DNA from: Zeus faber
Taxonomy: Eukaryota > Chordata > Actinopteri > Zeiformes > Zeidae
DNA: 64,000 nt
Assembly: GCA_960531495.1 (NCBI GenBank)
Contig: OY482866.1
Coordinates: 3,587,201 to 3,651,200, forward strand
Reading direction: 5' to 3'
Positions 1 to 57,559 of this stretch are shown piece by piece. Below the pieces are notes generated by a model that was not told the origin of the DNA, ran no database searches, and worked only from the letters and a program-made list of their open reading frames with translations. The position numbers and the translations under genes were made by a program. Numbering within the stretch: position 1 is the stretch's first letter; every line of letters begins with the position of its first letter.

Positions 1-2586
1 GCTTTACATTGGCGATAAAAACACGGCAAACAACCAGGGAGTGATCGGTAAAACCAACAGGCACCATTCTACATTCCTTAAAAATGTTAAAATGGTGCTT
101 AAAACAGTAAAACCGGTCTAGTCTGGCCAACGATAAAAAGGTGCCTCTGCAGTGCACCCAGGTGTACTGCCTTCCATCCCCGTTGGTTCTCCTCCACACG
201 TCCGTTAGCTCGTTCTCGCTTGAGAGCAGCCTCATCGCGTTCTGCGATGCTCTGTGAGGCTCACAGTGGTTCTTGTCTAAAAGGTCGTTCTCGGTGCAGT
301 TAAAGTCTCCTCCTAAAAACAAAAACTCCCCTGAACGAACTTTGCCTAAAACCCCATTTAAAACTTGCAAAAAAGTGACTCTGTGTGGTCCTGTGGTGGG
401 AGCGTACACATTTATAAAGACAAACTTATAATGCTCAACTGCTGCCCTCACCACCATCAGTCTGCCCTCCACCACCTCCTCCACCTCAAAGGATGCTGGG
501 GCAAAGCTCTTAGAAAAGAGAAGAGCCACCCCCCCGCTGGTGGTGCTCTTGTGGCTTAGCACCACCAACCCCCCCCACTCCCTCTTTCAGTCAGCCTCAT
601 TGCCAGAGTCACTGTGGGTCTCCTGCACCAACAGCACATTCAGCCTCTTCTGCTCCATCAGCTCGTACAGCAGAGACCTCTTCGCTGCGTCTCTAGCCCC
701 GTTCGCGTTCAGCGTGCTGATGTTAAAATCACTCATTGTAACGGAAAAGGGATTCAGCCCGAACAGCGGCACCCGCCTCCACCTCCTCTCCATCCTCTCT
801 GTTGTTCAGCTCCTTCCTGATCTTTTGCACTATTTTCTTGAGCCTGTACACCTCCTGGTCCGTGAACCCTCCTCTCCCCTTACCCCTCATCTGTTGCTGG
901 GCTGCGTTTGCCAGCAACTCCTTATCTGAGAAGAAGTCCTCCACTTTTATCCCTTTCACGTTCTTCGTTCTGTGCAAAAACGCTTTTATTTTGCCCACAC
1001 TGTAGCTTTTTTTTGCCCTTTTTCTTCTTGACGCCTAGAAAAACTTGCCCCTCACTGTCTGCAGCAGAGTCCTCCTCCATCCAGGACTCTGATTCCGAGC
1101 CTCCCTGCTCCACCCCCTGACTTGCCTTCCCCTGGCTTGCTGTCCCTCTTTTCGCCTGAGAGTCTCCCCCCATTTTGTTTGACTTCCTTTTGAGGCGAGG
1201 GACTCTCAACCGATCGTCCTCATCCCCCATCTCAAAGTCACTTCCTTCCAGTGCCTCCTCCTCCCTAGCTACGTCACCTGCACTCCTTTGACTTTGTTCT
1301 GTAGCTTCCTTTCCTTCACCAGTCCCCTCCTGTCCCCCCCGCACCCACCTGCCTGTCTTCGGACCCTCCTCCTTCCCCTCCTGTCCTCCCACCCTTACCT
1401 GCCTGCTTTCCAGACCCTCGCCTGCCTCCCCTGGTGTTTCCACGCTCACCTGGCTGCACTGTCTACCTCCACCCGTTCCCTCCTGCGGCTCCACATTCCC
1501 TTGCCCCCCCCCCCCCCCCCCCTTTTTCCCCTGCCCTTCACCTGCCCCCTCCTGTGCCCCCACCTCCACCTGTCTTTCCCCTGCCTCCTTCTGGCCCTCA
1601 CCTGCCTCTCCCTGTGCCCCCACCTTCACCTGCTTTTCCCCTCTTTCCTTCTGGCCCTCCCCCGCCTCCTCCTGTGCCCCCTTCTTTGCCTGTTTTCCCC
1701 CCTCTTGACCCCCCCCGCCCCCTCCTGTGCCCCCACCTTCGCCTGCTTTTCCCCTTCCTGACCCTCACCTGCCCCCTCCTGTGCTCCCTCCTTGTCCTGT
1801 CCACCCTTCTGCCCCTCACCTGTCTCGCCGTCTGCCTTCTTCCCTGGGCATGCCCTGACCTGGTGTCCCTCCCCACTGCACCCAAAGCACTTGTTGGTGT
1901 CAGTATTGACAAACACCACGTAGTCAAACTCGTCTGCCCTGATTTTAAAAGCTACGTTCAGCTCCGCAGCCCTGTTGTTTAACACCATCAGGACGTGCCT
2001 CCTGTGCGACACCACATGCTTAAGCAGCGGCGACTTGCACCCCGACGGGACTTTTTTAACTGGCAACGCCACCTTCCCGTGCCTCGCCAGTTCCCTAGTG
2101 AGGGTCTCGTTCTTAATGAACGGCGGAACATTCGCCAGGTTCACCCTCCTCGCCGGTGTGGAGAGAGGCAGGACGGGAACAAACATTTGGTTCACCGTGA
2201 CGCCGCTCGCCACCACCGCGTTCACCTTGTCCACACTATCCAGGAAGATGACCACCACGCTGTTCATCTGCGCTGCGGACACAACGCTGCTGTAGCCGAC
2301 AGCCTTCCCCATTGCCAGGCTGCAGTCCTCCACCGAGACCGAGGAAGACACAGGCAACTTAATGCCGTGCTTCCTCGTTAGCTTGGTGAGGTCCGACATG
2401 GTTGCGGACCTGCACCACCACCACCACCACTCCCCACCCGCTGTGCGCACACCCTACAACCAATAGAAAACAAAAAACTAACACCGTCACCAACAAATAA
2501 TTATAAACATACAATTGATAGAAAAGTTAGAGAGAAATCACTCTCTACCAAACGCTCGCACGCTCCGCTCGCTCACGCCTCCAATC

Positions 2587-2590
<4 letters not shown>
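1..2590 (-). mobile_element. Tx1/L1-clade LINE, 5' part (ORF1 and start of ORF2), cut by window edge
   Basis: Reading on the minus strand, ORF1 starts at ATG 2,399 with MSDLTKLTRKHGIKLP. An RRM-like stretch follows, then a CX2CX4HX4C knuckle (CFGCSGEGHQVRAC), then a Gly/Glu/Gln-rich tail of imperfect repeats down to about 1,000. The tail continues in a second frame from about 1,629, so ORF1 is shifted once in a C-rich tract. ORF2 starts near 736 (MSDFNISTLNANGA) and shows the APE-type endonuclease motifs LLVQETH, INVYAP, GGDFNC, ARLDRFY and TDHSLV, again with a frame change near 590. The 5' end abuts a (CT)n array. The reverse transcriptase would lie to the left of the window. This is an intronic insertion, not a host gene. 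Confidence 0.85.

Positions 2591-2629
<39 letters not shown>
2591..2629. repeat. (AG)n microsatellite at the 5' end of the Tx1-type LINE
   Basis: About 19 AG units. On the minus strand this is (CT)n immediately upstream of the first base of the LINE leader (GAGTGATTGGAGGCG). Some Tx1-clade LINEs of pufferfish (Kibi, Koshi) are known to target (TC)n. Confidence 0.9.
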
Positions 2630-2632
<3 letters not shown>

Positions 2633-2639
2633 GGGGGGT

Positions 2640-4440
2640 CTGACCCTGCTAATGAAGACTTGGAAGCGGTAAATATTGGGAGGTTGAAAATATTTATCCT
2701 GTCATTACATGTAATCGTAAATATTACAATATATTTCCATATTTATGCCTGAAAGAATCTTGTAGTACGATTTCAGACACCCATATAGTGTACCATACCA
2801 TTACGCTGAGCATGCGTATTGACTGAATGATTGCACAGGTGAGATGGAGAAAGGACGCAGCGCGCACGCCGCAGTATTGTACACAGTGTACAATACCGAC
2901 TGGTCAGAGAGCTGGTCGTAAGTCCGAACAGTCGTTAAACAGGTAGGTCGTTAAGTGAAGAGTACCTGTACTCACTTAAAAATGCGCAAGAATACATAAG
3001 TAACACCATAGTTTTGTGATAGAACTTTCACCTCAGTGATTTTGTTTCGCCAATAGTCCTTAATTTGAAATATTGGATCCGGCACCTCAGCACCCCGCAA
3101 GCTCCGCCCTGCCCGGCCTTAAATGCACCCCCCCCCACCATGTGAATTATGGGAATACCTGTTTCTCCAAACAAAACAAATAGTGTGTTTTTATTTGAAA
3201 TTATTATTTTTTATTTCCTAATTGAAAGAAACAAAAAAAAAGCTGTGTGTCCCCTGCCATCTTCTAATTACCTTAATCCTCACCTGCAGATGGTACCAGA
3301 ACCACACCCACTACCACTGACTGCCTTTAGGGAAGTTCCATTACTCATTTTTAATTCAAATTGCATAAGTGAACTCATTTGGTTGTGAGAGCCACCGTTT
3401 AACACACAAGAAGAAGAAGAGAACTCTGAATATGGTTTCTCCCAAGAATCCTTAAAGGCAGGTTCTTCAAGAACCCTCAATGGCTATTCTTCCGAGAACC
3501 CTTAAAGGCAGGTTCTTCAAGAACCCTCAGAAGGGATTTCCTCAAGAACCCTTAAAGACAGGATCTTTGTAGAGCTCGTAAAGGAACTTGACCTGGAAAC
3601 TGTTTCCTCTATCGCCCTTGATGCAGTTTTCTTCCATGACCTCCAGTGTATGAGGGTTTCCCCCTTGAACCTGCTTTGGTTTAAGGGGTAAAGCTATTTT
3701 CAGAGCCCTAGAGCCAGGGGTTTTCTTGGAAGCCTTTTGGTTTTTCAAAGGTTGCTCCAACAACATTTATGAACTCTTCTGTGGTTGAACAATTCTTCCG
3801 CAAGCCCTCAAAAGGGTTCCATCTGGAAATATTCTACATTAAAGGGATTTGTCCTCAAAGCCACAATAAGGGTCACTTGTGAAGATGCACGTTGAGATTC
3901 TTGCCGCTGCGACGCCGCGCACCCAGCGCGCACGCCGCATTATTGTACGCAGCGCACAATACAGACTGGTCGGAGAGCTGGTCGTAAGTCGGTTTAACGG
4001 TTGTTAAACAGGTAGGTCGGTACAGGGTACAAGGTACAGGATTACCTGTAATATAATAGGCAGATTAAAGATTCATCTAGTTGTGGTTTTCTTTCAAGCC
4101 ACTGGCACACCACATTGCATATCCACATTTTGTAACCCAACCCTCTCTCTATAAGGGTCAAGACAAGACAGGAACAGGAACTCTTTTTCAAAAACACAGA
4201 AATTAATGAAGGTTACTGGTCAAAAATCCCACCATTTATCAAAGAAATTGATAAAGACCTCTTAGTGCAAGTTACGCTAAGTGTTTTCAGTTGTTTGTAA
4301 GATCCATGGTTGAAGGCAGCAACTATGCTCAATTGGCTTCCAAAAAATAACAAAAGAACCTTATATCTTATATTATCTCATATCCCAAAAACAGTTTGTG
4401 GGTGCAAAGGGTTCTAGATGAAACCTTTTTCCTTTTTATG
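2640..4440. repeat. intronic repeat mosaic with a diverged repeat pair and a 50-bp tandem repeat
   Basis: No gene seen. A block of about 110 bp at 2,850-2,960 is repeated with divergence at 3,915-4,045; both contain GCGCGCACGCCGCA, GAGAGCTGGTCGTAAGT and AAACAGGTAGGTCG. Between them, 3,435-3,580 holds about three tandem 50-bp units built on AAGAACCCTTAAAGGCAGG. A segment at 3,160-3,255 recurs diverged at 6,100-6,215. Families not identified. Confidence 0.55.
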
Positions 4441-4454
4441 TAAAACAACTCTTG

Positions 4455-4927
4455 AAGGATTTTTTTCGTGGGGGGGGGGCACAGTTCAGGCAACGGACGC
4501 CAGCAAACACCAAAGAGAAACAGACTTTATTTATCACGCAACACACCACACTACAACACATGCTTGCACACACACACACACATGCACATGCTTTGATTGT
4601 GGCCGGTGAAATGGATTCTCTGCTTTTGACCCCTCGGGGGGCACAGCCAGGAGCAGTGGGCAGCATACGTGGACGTGCCCAGGGACCAGGTGATAAATGT
4701 CCATCGCTGGTCAGACGATGATGGGTGCATGTTTTTGGTGGGGGTCCTTACTGACGTGAGGTGGAGGAAACCCCATGTGAGCATGGAGAGAACATGCAAA
4801 CTCCACACAGAAAGGCTCCTATTTGGGAGATAACCCGCCGGAGCACGGTGCCAACAGCGCCCCAGGCGGGAATCGAACCCAGGACCTTCTGTGAGGCAGC
4901 AGTGCAATGCACTGCGCCACCGTGCCA
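4455..4927 (-). mobile_element. SINE-like element with tRNA-like head
   Basis: On the minus strand it begins TGGCACGGTGGCGCAGTG and contains a B-box-like GGGTTCGATTCC about 50 bp in. It then has a body of the kind common in fish (GTTTGCATGTTCTCTCC), a CA/TG microsatellite and an A/T-rich tail with TAAATAAAGTCTG. It lies in acox3 intronic sequence. The tRNA-like head does not form a credible functional tRNA. Confidence 0.65.
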
Positions 4928-4934
4928 CGTAGAG

Positions 4935-7094
4935 AGAGAACAAATAGATTCAGTGTTTTGCAGTCTTGGTCCAAATATCAAATGGTTGTTGGCATGGTGT
5001 AAAATCACATTTTGTATAATTTTCTATTGAATATAGTGACAATGGTGTCTGCAGACACATCGCAGTATTTCTGGCCTAGAATTATCAGGTCATACATAAC
5101 GTACTTTGGTGCATACCAGATACCCTACATGTAAGAGTGTCTTTGCACAAAAAGTTAGGATCCACCGCAAGCATCACATTAACGTTGACTTGCCCACTGT
5201 CATAAAAGGTGATTTAAAAACTCCCCTGATGGATTCTCCTGACAATGACTTACCTGTAACTTTTAACCGAGCTCCCTTTCAAACTCTGGAACGAATGACG
5301 GGAGAACTATACCACCTGAGAAACTTAAATTAGTAAACAAGTAAGCTGTACTCTGAAAAATTTAAAACTTAACCTAGAAATGCCGGCAAAACACAACCTG
5401 AGACAATGACTGTTTCTACCTAGCAAATGGTCAAAGCCGTCTCCCAAAAAAGCGGGAGCTTTTTTCTTCTTCTTTTTTAAAGGGGATATTTTATGAAAAA
5501 CTCACCTTTATTAGTGCTTGTGCACATACATTTGGACCTCTAATGGGTCTACTAAAACACAAACTGTGAAATAAGACAACCCAATCAGTTTTTTGTAGGC
5601 TCCCTATTTCAGAAAACGTGCCGTTCAGATTTGCCTCACCTTCCTACGTCAAGTGGTGGCTTATTAGAATTAGAACTGCCCCCCATTTGAGTAACTCCAA
5701 TCTCGGCTTGAGAAATACCTAGTGCCAGACCGCTAGAATTATGCTGAAGCTAAGAGCTAAGAATGGGAACAGCTGTTGTTGGTTGCACAGACCAGCACAA
5801 ATCTTCTAAAATAAATCAATAGGAACTGTCTGTGACAAAACTGCAGATGAGGGAAATTGTAAGTATTTTAAAGATAATTCTGCTGTGTGTCTTTTGCTGT
5901 TTTTGAGGAATACCTGTCAACCCTCCTGTTTTTCCTGGAATTCGCCCATATTTTACCCCTCTCTCCCACTGTCCTCCCGTTTAAACATTTTCTTGTAAAT
6001 CTCCCGTATTTTAAACCTTTCTGGAAATAAAAAGAATAATAAAAAAAAAAAAAAGGTTTGCCGGTAACGTTGACAGTAGGCAGCACTACGTGATCCGCTG
6101 CGTGTTTCTCCAAACAAAACCAATAAGAGCAGTATGTTTATTGTATATGTATTTTTTATTTTCCTCCGTATCCTAATTGAATAAAACAAAAACAAAAAAA
6201 AGCCCTGTGCGTAATGGGGTGATATAGAGAGCGCCCCCCTAGTTCTGGAGTGGGGCATGGGCAGCAGCAGCTCATTTGCAATTAAAGTGATACACAGGAA
6301 ACAGCAGGAACAGAGGGGGTATAGAGGCATGTTATAATGTCTAGAATACATTATCTGAGTGGTATTTTCAGCAAAAAACTTCAGAGACATGTTTTGGGGA
6401 CCTCAGAGACCTATATGTGTCAGTTTCTCCTACCACACGCCACCCGAGTGGCATTTTCAGGGCCCTCTGGCACAGAGACACAAAACACGATGGGTTGAAG
6501 ACACCAGTTTATTGTAGAGAGGAGGCTCGGTGGAATTAGCCGGGAGCAGATCGAACATGTCATGACAGGGCTCCCATCCTGAGTGTGTGTGAGGATGGCA
6601 GTGTTACCTGTTACTCGTTATTTGGTCTAACGAGCAACAGGTATGCAGCCATCTGAGCCAATCACCTACATCCAGGTCAGGTGTGGCTGCTCAGCCAGAC
6701 CACCCCCAACACCACACTATATTAACTGGTTGAAAAGGAGTATAATACGGGACCTCATTGTTTCCCCTAGCGCTGCGCAGCAGATGGACTGCAATAATGT
6801 TTGCATTAAAACTTTTGTTCCCTTGGTATATTCAAGACTTAGAACAAAGTGATCACAAGGAGAGGATGGCTGAATAAGCCACATTTATTGCATTAAAATA
6901 AGCTGTGTAACCAATGACCTTTGCAAAACATTAGCACATCATGAACACAGTGTGCATTCATTGCTGCATCTTCATCTTCCTTGGCTTGGAGAAAATGCCA
7001 CCATGGCATCAGGATGTGGAAATTTTGCCATAGGAGGCCCATTTATTGAAGTCGTTGTTCACACTGCTCACAGGAACGGTGAGTGCAGTAATTT
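4935..7094. repeat. intronic stretch of old interspersed repeats, no gene
   Basis: 5,475-5,860 and 6,235-6,410 look like the two ends of a common fish interspersed repeat. 5,905-6,060 contains a CTGTCAACCCTCC-type hAT-like terminus followed by an A-rich run. 6,853-6,900 resembles 24,825-24,875 (GATCACAAGGAGAGGATG). The small open frame at 5,106-5,333 matches nothing I recognise. No acox3 exon was found here although upstream exons are missing. Confidence 0.5.
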
Positions 7095-7345
7095 AAAGGT
7101 GCAGTGCGTAGAATTTAGTGGCATCTAGCTGTGAGGTTGCAGATCGAGACCAACTATGGTGGCACATACACACACTCACACATACACAGGTAGACTCATC
7201 ACAGGCGCAAACACACAACCAGCACCTGCTTTGAACACACCCCCGAACACCCTCCTGATTACATCCCTTTCCTCTTCCTCATTTACTGCCATAGACACCA
7301 CAGGAAGAGGCCACATGCTGAATTGATGTTCCTATTTTCCTGGGC
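7095..7345. repeat. fragment of common fish non-autonomous repeat
   Basis: Contains AGGTGCAGTGCGTAGAATTT and GCATCTAGCTGTGAGGTTGC, which I recognise as an abundant teleost short repeat. Both ends are eroded; class uncertain. Confidence 0.45.
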
Positions 7346-7359
7346 TTAATGAACTCTTT

Positions 7360-7740
7360 GTCGATACAATGTTTTGTCGTCTGATGTTTCTATGTTTACG
7401 GTTTTCCATGTAGTTGTTTGGTTTTATGTTTATTTGTCCCACCCGTGGCGATTCTCCCCTCTTGGAGTAGTAGCGATTAGTTGTTTATAGATGGTGGTAA
7501 GATGGTTCTTCAAAGAAGGGGATTGGTGTCAAAAAAGCTGTGCTCTTGTCTTCCCACAGGTCGTCCACAGGACAGAGCATTTGCAGCAGTTCTTGATGAT
7601 TTAAGAATTAATAAAGAGTTGCATTGCAGGTTGAGAAGTTGAACTCTACTTGCAGACTAACTCTGGTTTAGATGCAATGGCGTACAAATACTCTGTGCAT
7701 GCCCAGCATGCTGACAGCACAGGTTAAAAAAAACAACAAT
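7360..7740 (+). repeat. dispersed repeat C, copy 1
   Basis: About 380 bp resembling 20,090-20,480 in the same orientation. Shared blocks include ATTCTCCCCTCTTGGAGTAG, GATGATTTAAGAATTAATAA, AGTTGCATTGCAGGTTGAGA and CAGCATGCTGACAGCACAGG. It ends about 37 bp before acox3 exon A. No open frame longer than a few codons covers it. Confidence 0.75.
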
Positions 7741-7776
7741 CCACTTTGTCAAATTGCAATATCGTCCACCCAATAG

Positions 7777-53364
<45,588 letters not shown>

Positions 53365-54610
53365 GAATTCTCAAAGCACCTCTCCATGTTGGTCTACGAA
53401 CACATCATACAGCAGGGAACCAAACTAGAATGTCCCTCTCTGTCAAGGCAACACAATGTTATAATGTTATCAACATAATTATTCAATTCCCCGCTGTTGC
53501 TTGTGCAGGGATTACCTGTCACGTGCCAAATGCTGTGACAGTCTTTTCATCTACAAATATTGTTAACACAAAGTCTGATGCAAATCGATGGTTGTATGTT
53601 GAGTTGAATGTATATGAAAATTGTTTCAAAATCAATTCAAGAGGTATATTTAAAGTCAAATCATGTGAATATACTTGGTTATTTAATCACAGTGGGCCTC
53701 ATTCAAGAATGTGCATAGAAATGTTCTTAGTTTGTGCGCAGACTCATGTGACACATTTGTTCTTACCCAAATGCATATGTTAATGGTTCTCAACCATTCT
53801 AAATAGACAGGCGCAGCTTCTACACAACATAAGCCACGGCTCCAAATACAGAACTTGGGGCTGCTCCTCAGAGGTAAAGAAAGAGGAGGAGCCGAGTAGT
53901 GCACCATTTAGAGCTGACTGGTGCACGAGGTTTGCGCCGTAATGGAGGCAGTAATGGAGGCAACCGATGCCATCTCCCATTAGATTGCTCTTTGGTAGAA
54001 ATTTAAAATCAATTTATAAAAAATCAATTTATATAAAAGCCGTTTTTCCTCTCTTTCCCCCTCCTTTTCTTTATAAATTGGAGGCTGTTTGTAGCCATGA
54101 AGCTGATGGTGCGATGACTTGGACTGGCTGGCTGTGGTTGACCCGTTGATTGAGTCCAGATTATTACATATTTAATGATTAAATGAAAATATCAATAATT
54201 CATAATATGAGAAGGTGCTTTCTCTTGCCAGTGGAAACCGGGTGATGAGCTGCCTAATGTAGCTGGGGGAAAATCTGGGGAAATAAACTGGTGTGGTTTA
54301 TCAGTAACTTTGTATGAGTGAGGTTCAGATCAACAAGGATCAATCAGGAATATTTTAGACACACAAGCTAACTGGTGCTAGCATTTCCTTTTGGATGCTA
54401 TAACAACATACCAAATTCCTAACATTCTTCAATTTGACTTCCTGTACAAATCTTCTGTCAGTGTGTGGGTTAACATTTGATCGCTAGCAAAGGGATATAT
54501 GTATTACATTTTAACTTGATATTATTGATATTGAAATTTCACAATATTTGTCCTGTTTTAAATGTGTCTGCAATTACATGTGATCATGCAATAAATTTTG
54601 CATTCTTCTA
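53365..54610 (+). other. probable acox3 3' UTR with candidate poly(A) signals
   Basis: No further coding sequence follows the stop. AATAAA occurs at 54,282-54,287 and at 54,590-54,595; the second is followed within 50 bp by a T/GT-rich stretch, a typical downstream element, so it is the better candidate. The UTR would include an interspersed repeat at 53,693-53,825. The true end is inferred only. Confidence 0.35.
53693..53825 (+). repeat. interspersed repeat E, copy 2, in the acox3 3' UTR
   Basis: GGGCCTCATTCAAGAATGTG and TAGAAATGTTCTTAG are the reverse complement of the block at 9,855-9,910. Confidence 0.6.
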
Positions 54611-56299
54611 GTCTTTTTGTGATCCTTATTTCCCCTCATTTTTGTGTTTTAACCCATTCTAGTATCTTAGACATCTAGTTTGTCCTTCTATGGAATTCGG
54701 CATGTCATACCGTTTGGCTGATCAACTTTGATGTTGGGGTTGAGTTAGTGTTGCTTTTGCGTGCTGAAAAAGAGGGGCATTTTTACAAATGATTCCGCAA
54801 AACACTGTGATCGCAAAATGAAGAAAGATGCCTTGAAATTTCTCATTTCATATTCTGTTGTTCAATATTTCAATTGAAGGAATCCCATGAATAAGTTACT
54901 TATTTCTTTGAGATAGATGAAAACAGGTTTTTCCTAAAAGTCAGCTAACTAATCTTACACACCAGCCAAGTTGATCTCAAAAACATTAGATTGGCTGTTT
55001 TAGCTCCTCCAAGATATATAATGACATATGCTGTACATTGGATGTGACACAAATATATTCCACTAGACTTAATATGAAGCACTCCATCTTCATACAGCCT
55101 TTACACACACACACAAACAACAGCCTTTGTACATACAGACGATATGAATCAGTCTATTTCATGGGCCAAAAAGGTATTGTTCAATGTACATCTCAAGTTT
55201 GAGTAGTTACCATCAATGTCATCCCCTGACAGCACATCTGAGATAGTAAGATAAACCTTGCTAATGAAACTTCAACCTTTCCCCAAATTGGGATCTAGCT
55301 AGGTATTTTTTTTACCCAGCAAATCTTGCTTCCTTCAGATCAGCCCCCCGGAACACACATCCTCTCTTAAGACTTTACTATGAGAAACTTACCACTTATT
55401 AAAACAAAACCACTGGAGGTCACAAGGACATGAGTGAGATTTGAGACACAAACTCTCAACAAACCCTTTGGCCTCAACCAGATCTGATAGCTGTGTCTGC
55501 AAAACATCCTATCTATATACAGCAGTTATGGTACAACAAAGACAAATGAACAGCCCAGAAAATGTAAGTAATGTCTTGGACTTTGGTCTTGCTTAACACA
55601 CACATGCACGCACGCACACACACACACACGCACACATGCAAACACATGCCCTCTCGCCATGAAATAAAACCATTTCCACTAGTTCTGCGTCTTTGTGACA
55701 ACAGCTTTGTGACATTTTGTTGATGAAAACCTGTTTCACCAGTCTCTAAGTTCACTTTTACTAGTTACAGTAGCAGTGTTGGAGAATCTGCTTTGTTTAT
55801 AACTTGTTGCCATGGTGACACCAAGGGGAAAGGAAAACAGCAGTTAAAGTGGCTGGAGGTGGCCTTTATATCATTTAGATAAAGCCAAAGCCCAAAAATG
55901 TTTATATATATTCTCTACAAAAGGATTATATTACCAGGACTCACTTGAATCGTCGTGTTGAAATCAATTTGTGTTGTGCTTGGCTAAGATGGTCGTAACT
56001 CCCTTTGAGGGGAACGGGATATCAGCGTATCACCGTGTGAAATGGCTGCATAAACACAACAAACACACACCTACATAGACACGTGTTCGACTGACCTCAC
56101 TTCTCGGCGACGTTGAGGCTGTGGCAACACCCTAATTAAAATGATGTCTGTGATATATGAGAAATTTCACAAAATACAAATGTTGATGGATGAATGACTT
56201 AGCCCCCCACTCCCCACCCCCCATTTAAAATAAAAAATCTCTGTCCACAGGAGAACCGAAAAATTATTTACATCGCCAATGTGTTTCCAAAAGTTGGAG
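54611..56299. other. downstream flank of acox3, no gene recognised
   Basis: A/T-rich, with a (CA)n array at about 55,596-55,633. The minus-strand frame 55,513-55,755 is driven by that array. Confidence 0.5.
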
Positions 56300-56935
56300 A
56301 GACTTTTAATGGCGACACCTGATGGTCATCGGCCATCGCTTGTAGGTTGTAAGAACAGAGAGACTGAGACAGAGTTTCTTCCCTCAAGCCATTAGAACTG
56401 TCAACGCTGACCTCACCAGGGGTCCTAACTGAGCCATGCACTAGGCTCCACTACCTACTGTACTGTATGTAGCATACTGTACCGCATATTGTGTCACTGT
56501 TCAGGGTTGTTCGTGATGCCGTATTGCTGCGCCGTACTGTTGTATACTGTGCTGTATTATCCCTAACACTACTCCCTTTATTCACATTCACATGCCACTT
56601 TAATTCACATGCCACTTTAAATGCACATATCTGTATATACATAGGCTTATTCCTTCTATCTATTCCATTTTATTTCAATTCATTTTTATTGTATTTTATT
56701 CTATATATTTTTATCTTATTCTATAAGTATTCCACTTACTGTATTACGTTTTAGGAGTCAGTTAGTCGGTCTATTAGAAAGGAATCTTCTACTTTTTATT
56801 TTATTTTCTATTTTTTCCTAGGACATATTGTGTGCTATCACCGGGTGCATTGCATTACATTTCACTGCATATATGTATGGAAGTATGTATATGTATGTGA
56901 CAAATAAAAAATCTTGAATCTTGAATCTTGAGGTT
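56300..56935 (+). mobile_element. Rex1/CR1-like LINE 3' end, second copy
   Basis: Same 3' region as 43,899-44,746 but on the other strand: GAACAGAGAGACTGAGACAG, CAAGCCATTAGAACTGTCAA, CTCACCAGGGGTCCTAACTG. It ends in TGACAAATAAAAAATCTTGA with repeated TCTTGAA units. Only the last codons and 3' UTR are present. Confidence 0.85.
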
Positions 56936-57029
56936 CCTGACGCAAGCCAAATGTAAAAGTTGAGGTCATGACGTCAGGGTTTTCGAGAAGCTCCGTTTTA
57001 ACTGTCCACACGAGTACACACACGTTTTG

Positions 57030-57555
57030 TGTTAGTCCTAGTGGATAATGCAACCTGGTACCCCAAAGCAGTGCAGTATTATGGCCAAAAGTGTGGCGTA
57101 GGCTCTGTTTCAGATCATCTCCCGAGTTGGGATTCTGAAGGACATCCTGACCAACCAGGGCACTACCTTTATGTCACGTACTCGGAAACTATGTGTTACT
57201 GGGCGTGCGCTCAATTCGGACCAGCGTTTACCATCCCCTGACCGACGGTCTGTTGGAACGCTTTAATAAAACGCTGAAAACATGATTCCAAAGTTTGTTC
57301 ATGACAATAGCCATAATTGGGACAAGTGGTTGGACCCCCTGTTTGCGGTGCGGGAGGTTACCCAGACCTCCTCTGGATTTCTCCCTTTGAACTTCTCTTT
57401 GGCAGGAGACCCCGGGGGGTGCTAGACCTAATTAAAGAAAACTTGGAGGAAGGTCCTAGCACCAGTAGGAAGGAAATACAATATGTTATGGAACTGAGAG
57501 CAAAATTACACGTGCTGCTTCGGCGGTTACCACGGGAGGATGTGCTCCAGGCTCA
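57030..57555 (+). mobile_element. Ty3/gypsy LTR-retroelement fossil fragment (integrase)
   Basis: Integrase-core-like sequence on the + strand (LVDNATWYPKAVQYYGQKCG, then the host-range-like stretch around PFELLFGRRPRGVLDLIKEN). Terminal repeats are not seen. Degraded, with several breaks. It stops where a GC-rich L1 leader begins. Confidence 0.75.
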
Positions 57556-57559
57556 GGAA

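Noticed and set aside
1288-1982. Pro/Leu-rich + strand frames
   Set aside because: Antisense shadow of the repetitive tail of LINE ORF1 on the minus strand.
5106-5333. 75-codon frame as a possible missing upstream acox3 exon
   Set aside because: The translation has no similarity to the ACOX3 N-terminal region and no fitting splice sites.
6960-7085. Possible upstream acox3 exon ending at GGAACGGTGAGT
   Set aside because: A donor-like site exists, but the translation does not match the ALTELSHGSN region expected before exon A, and part of it resembles sequence at 24.9 kb.
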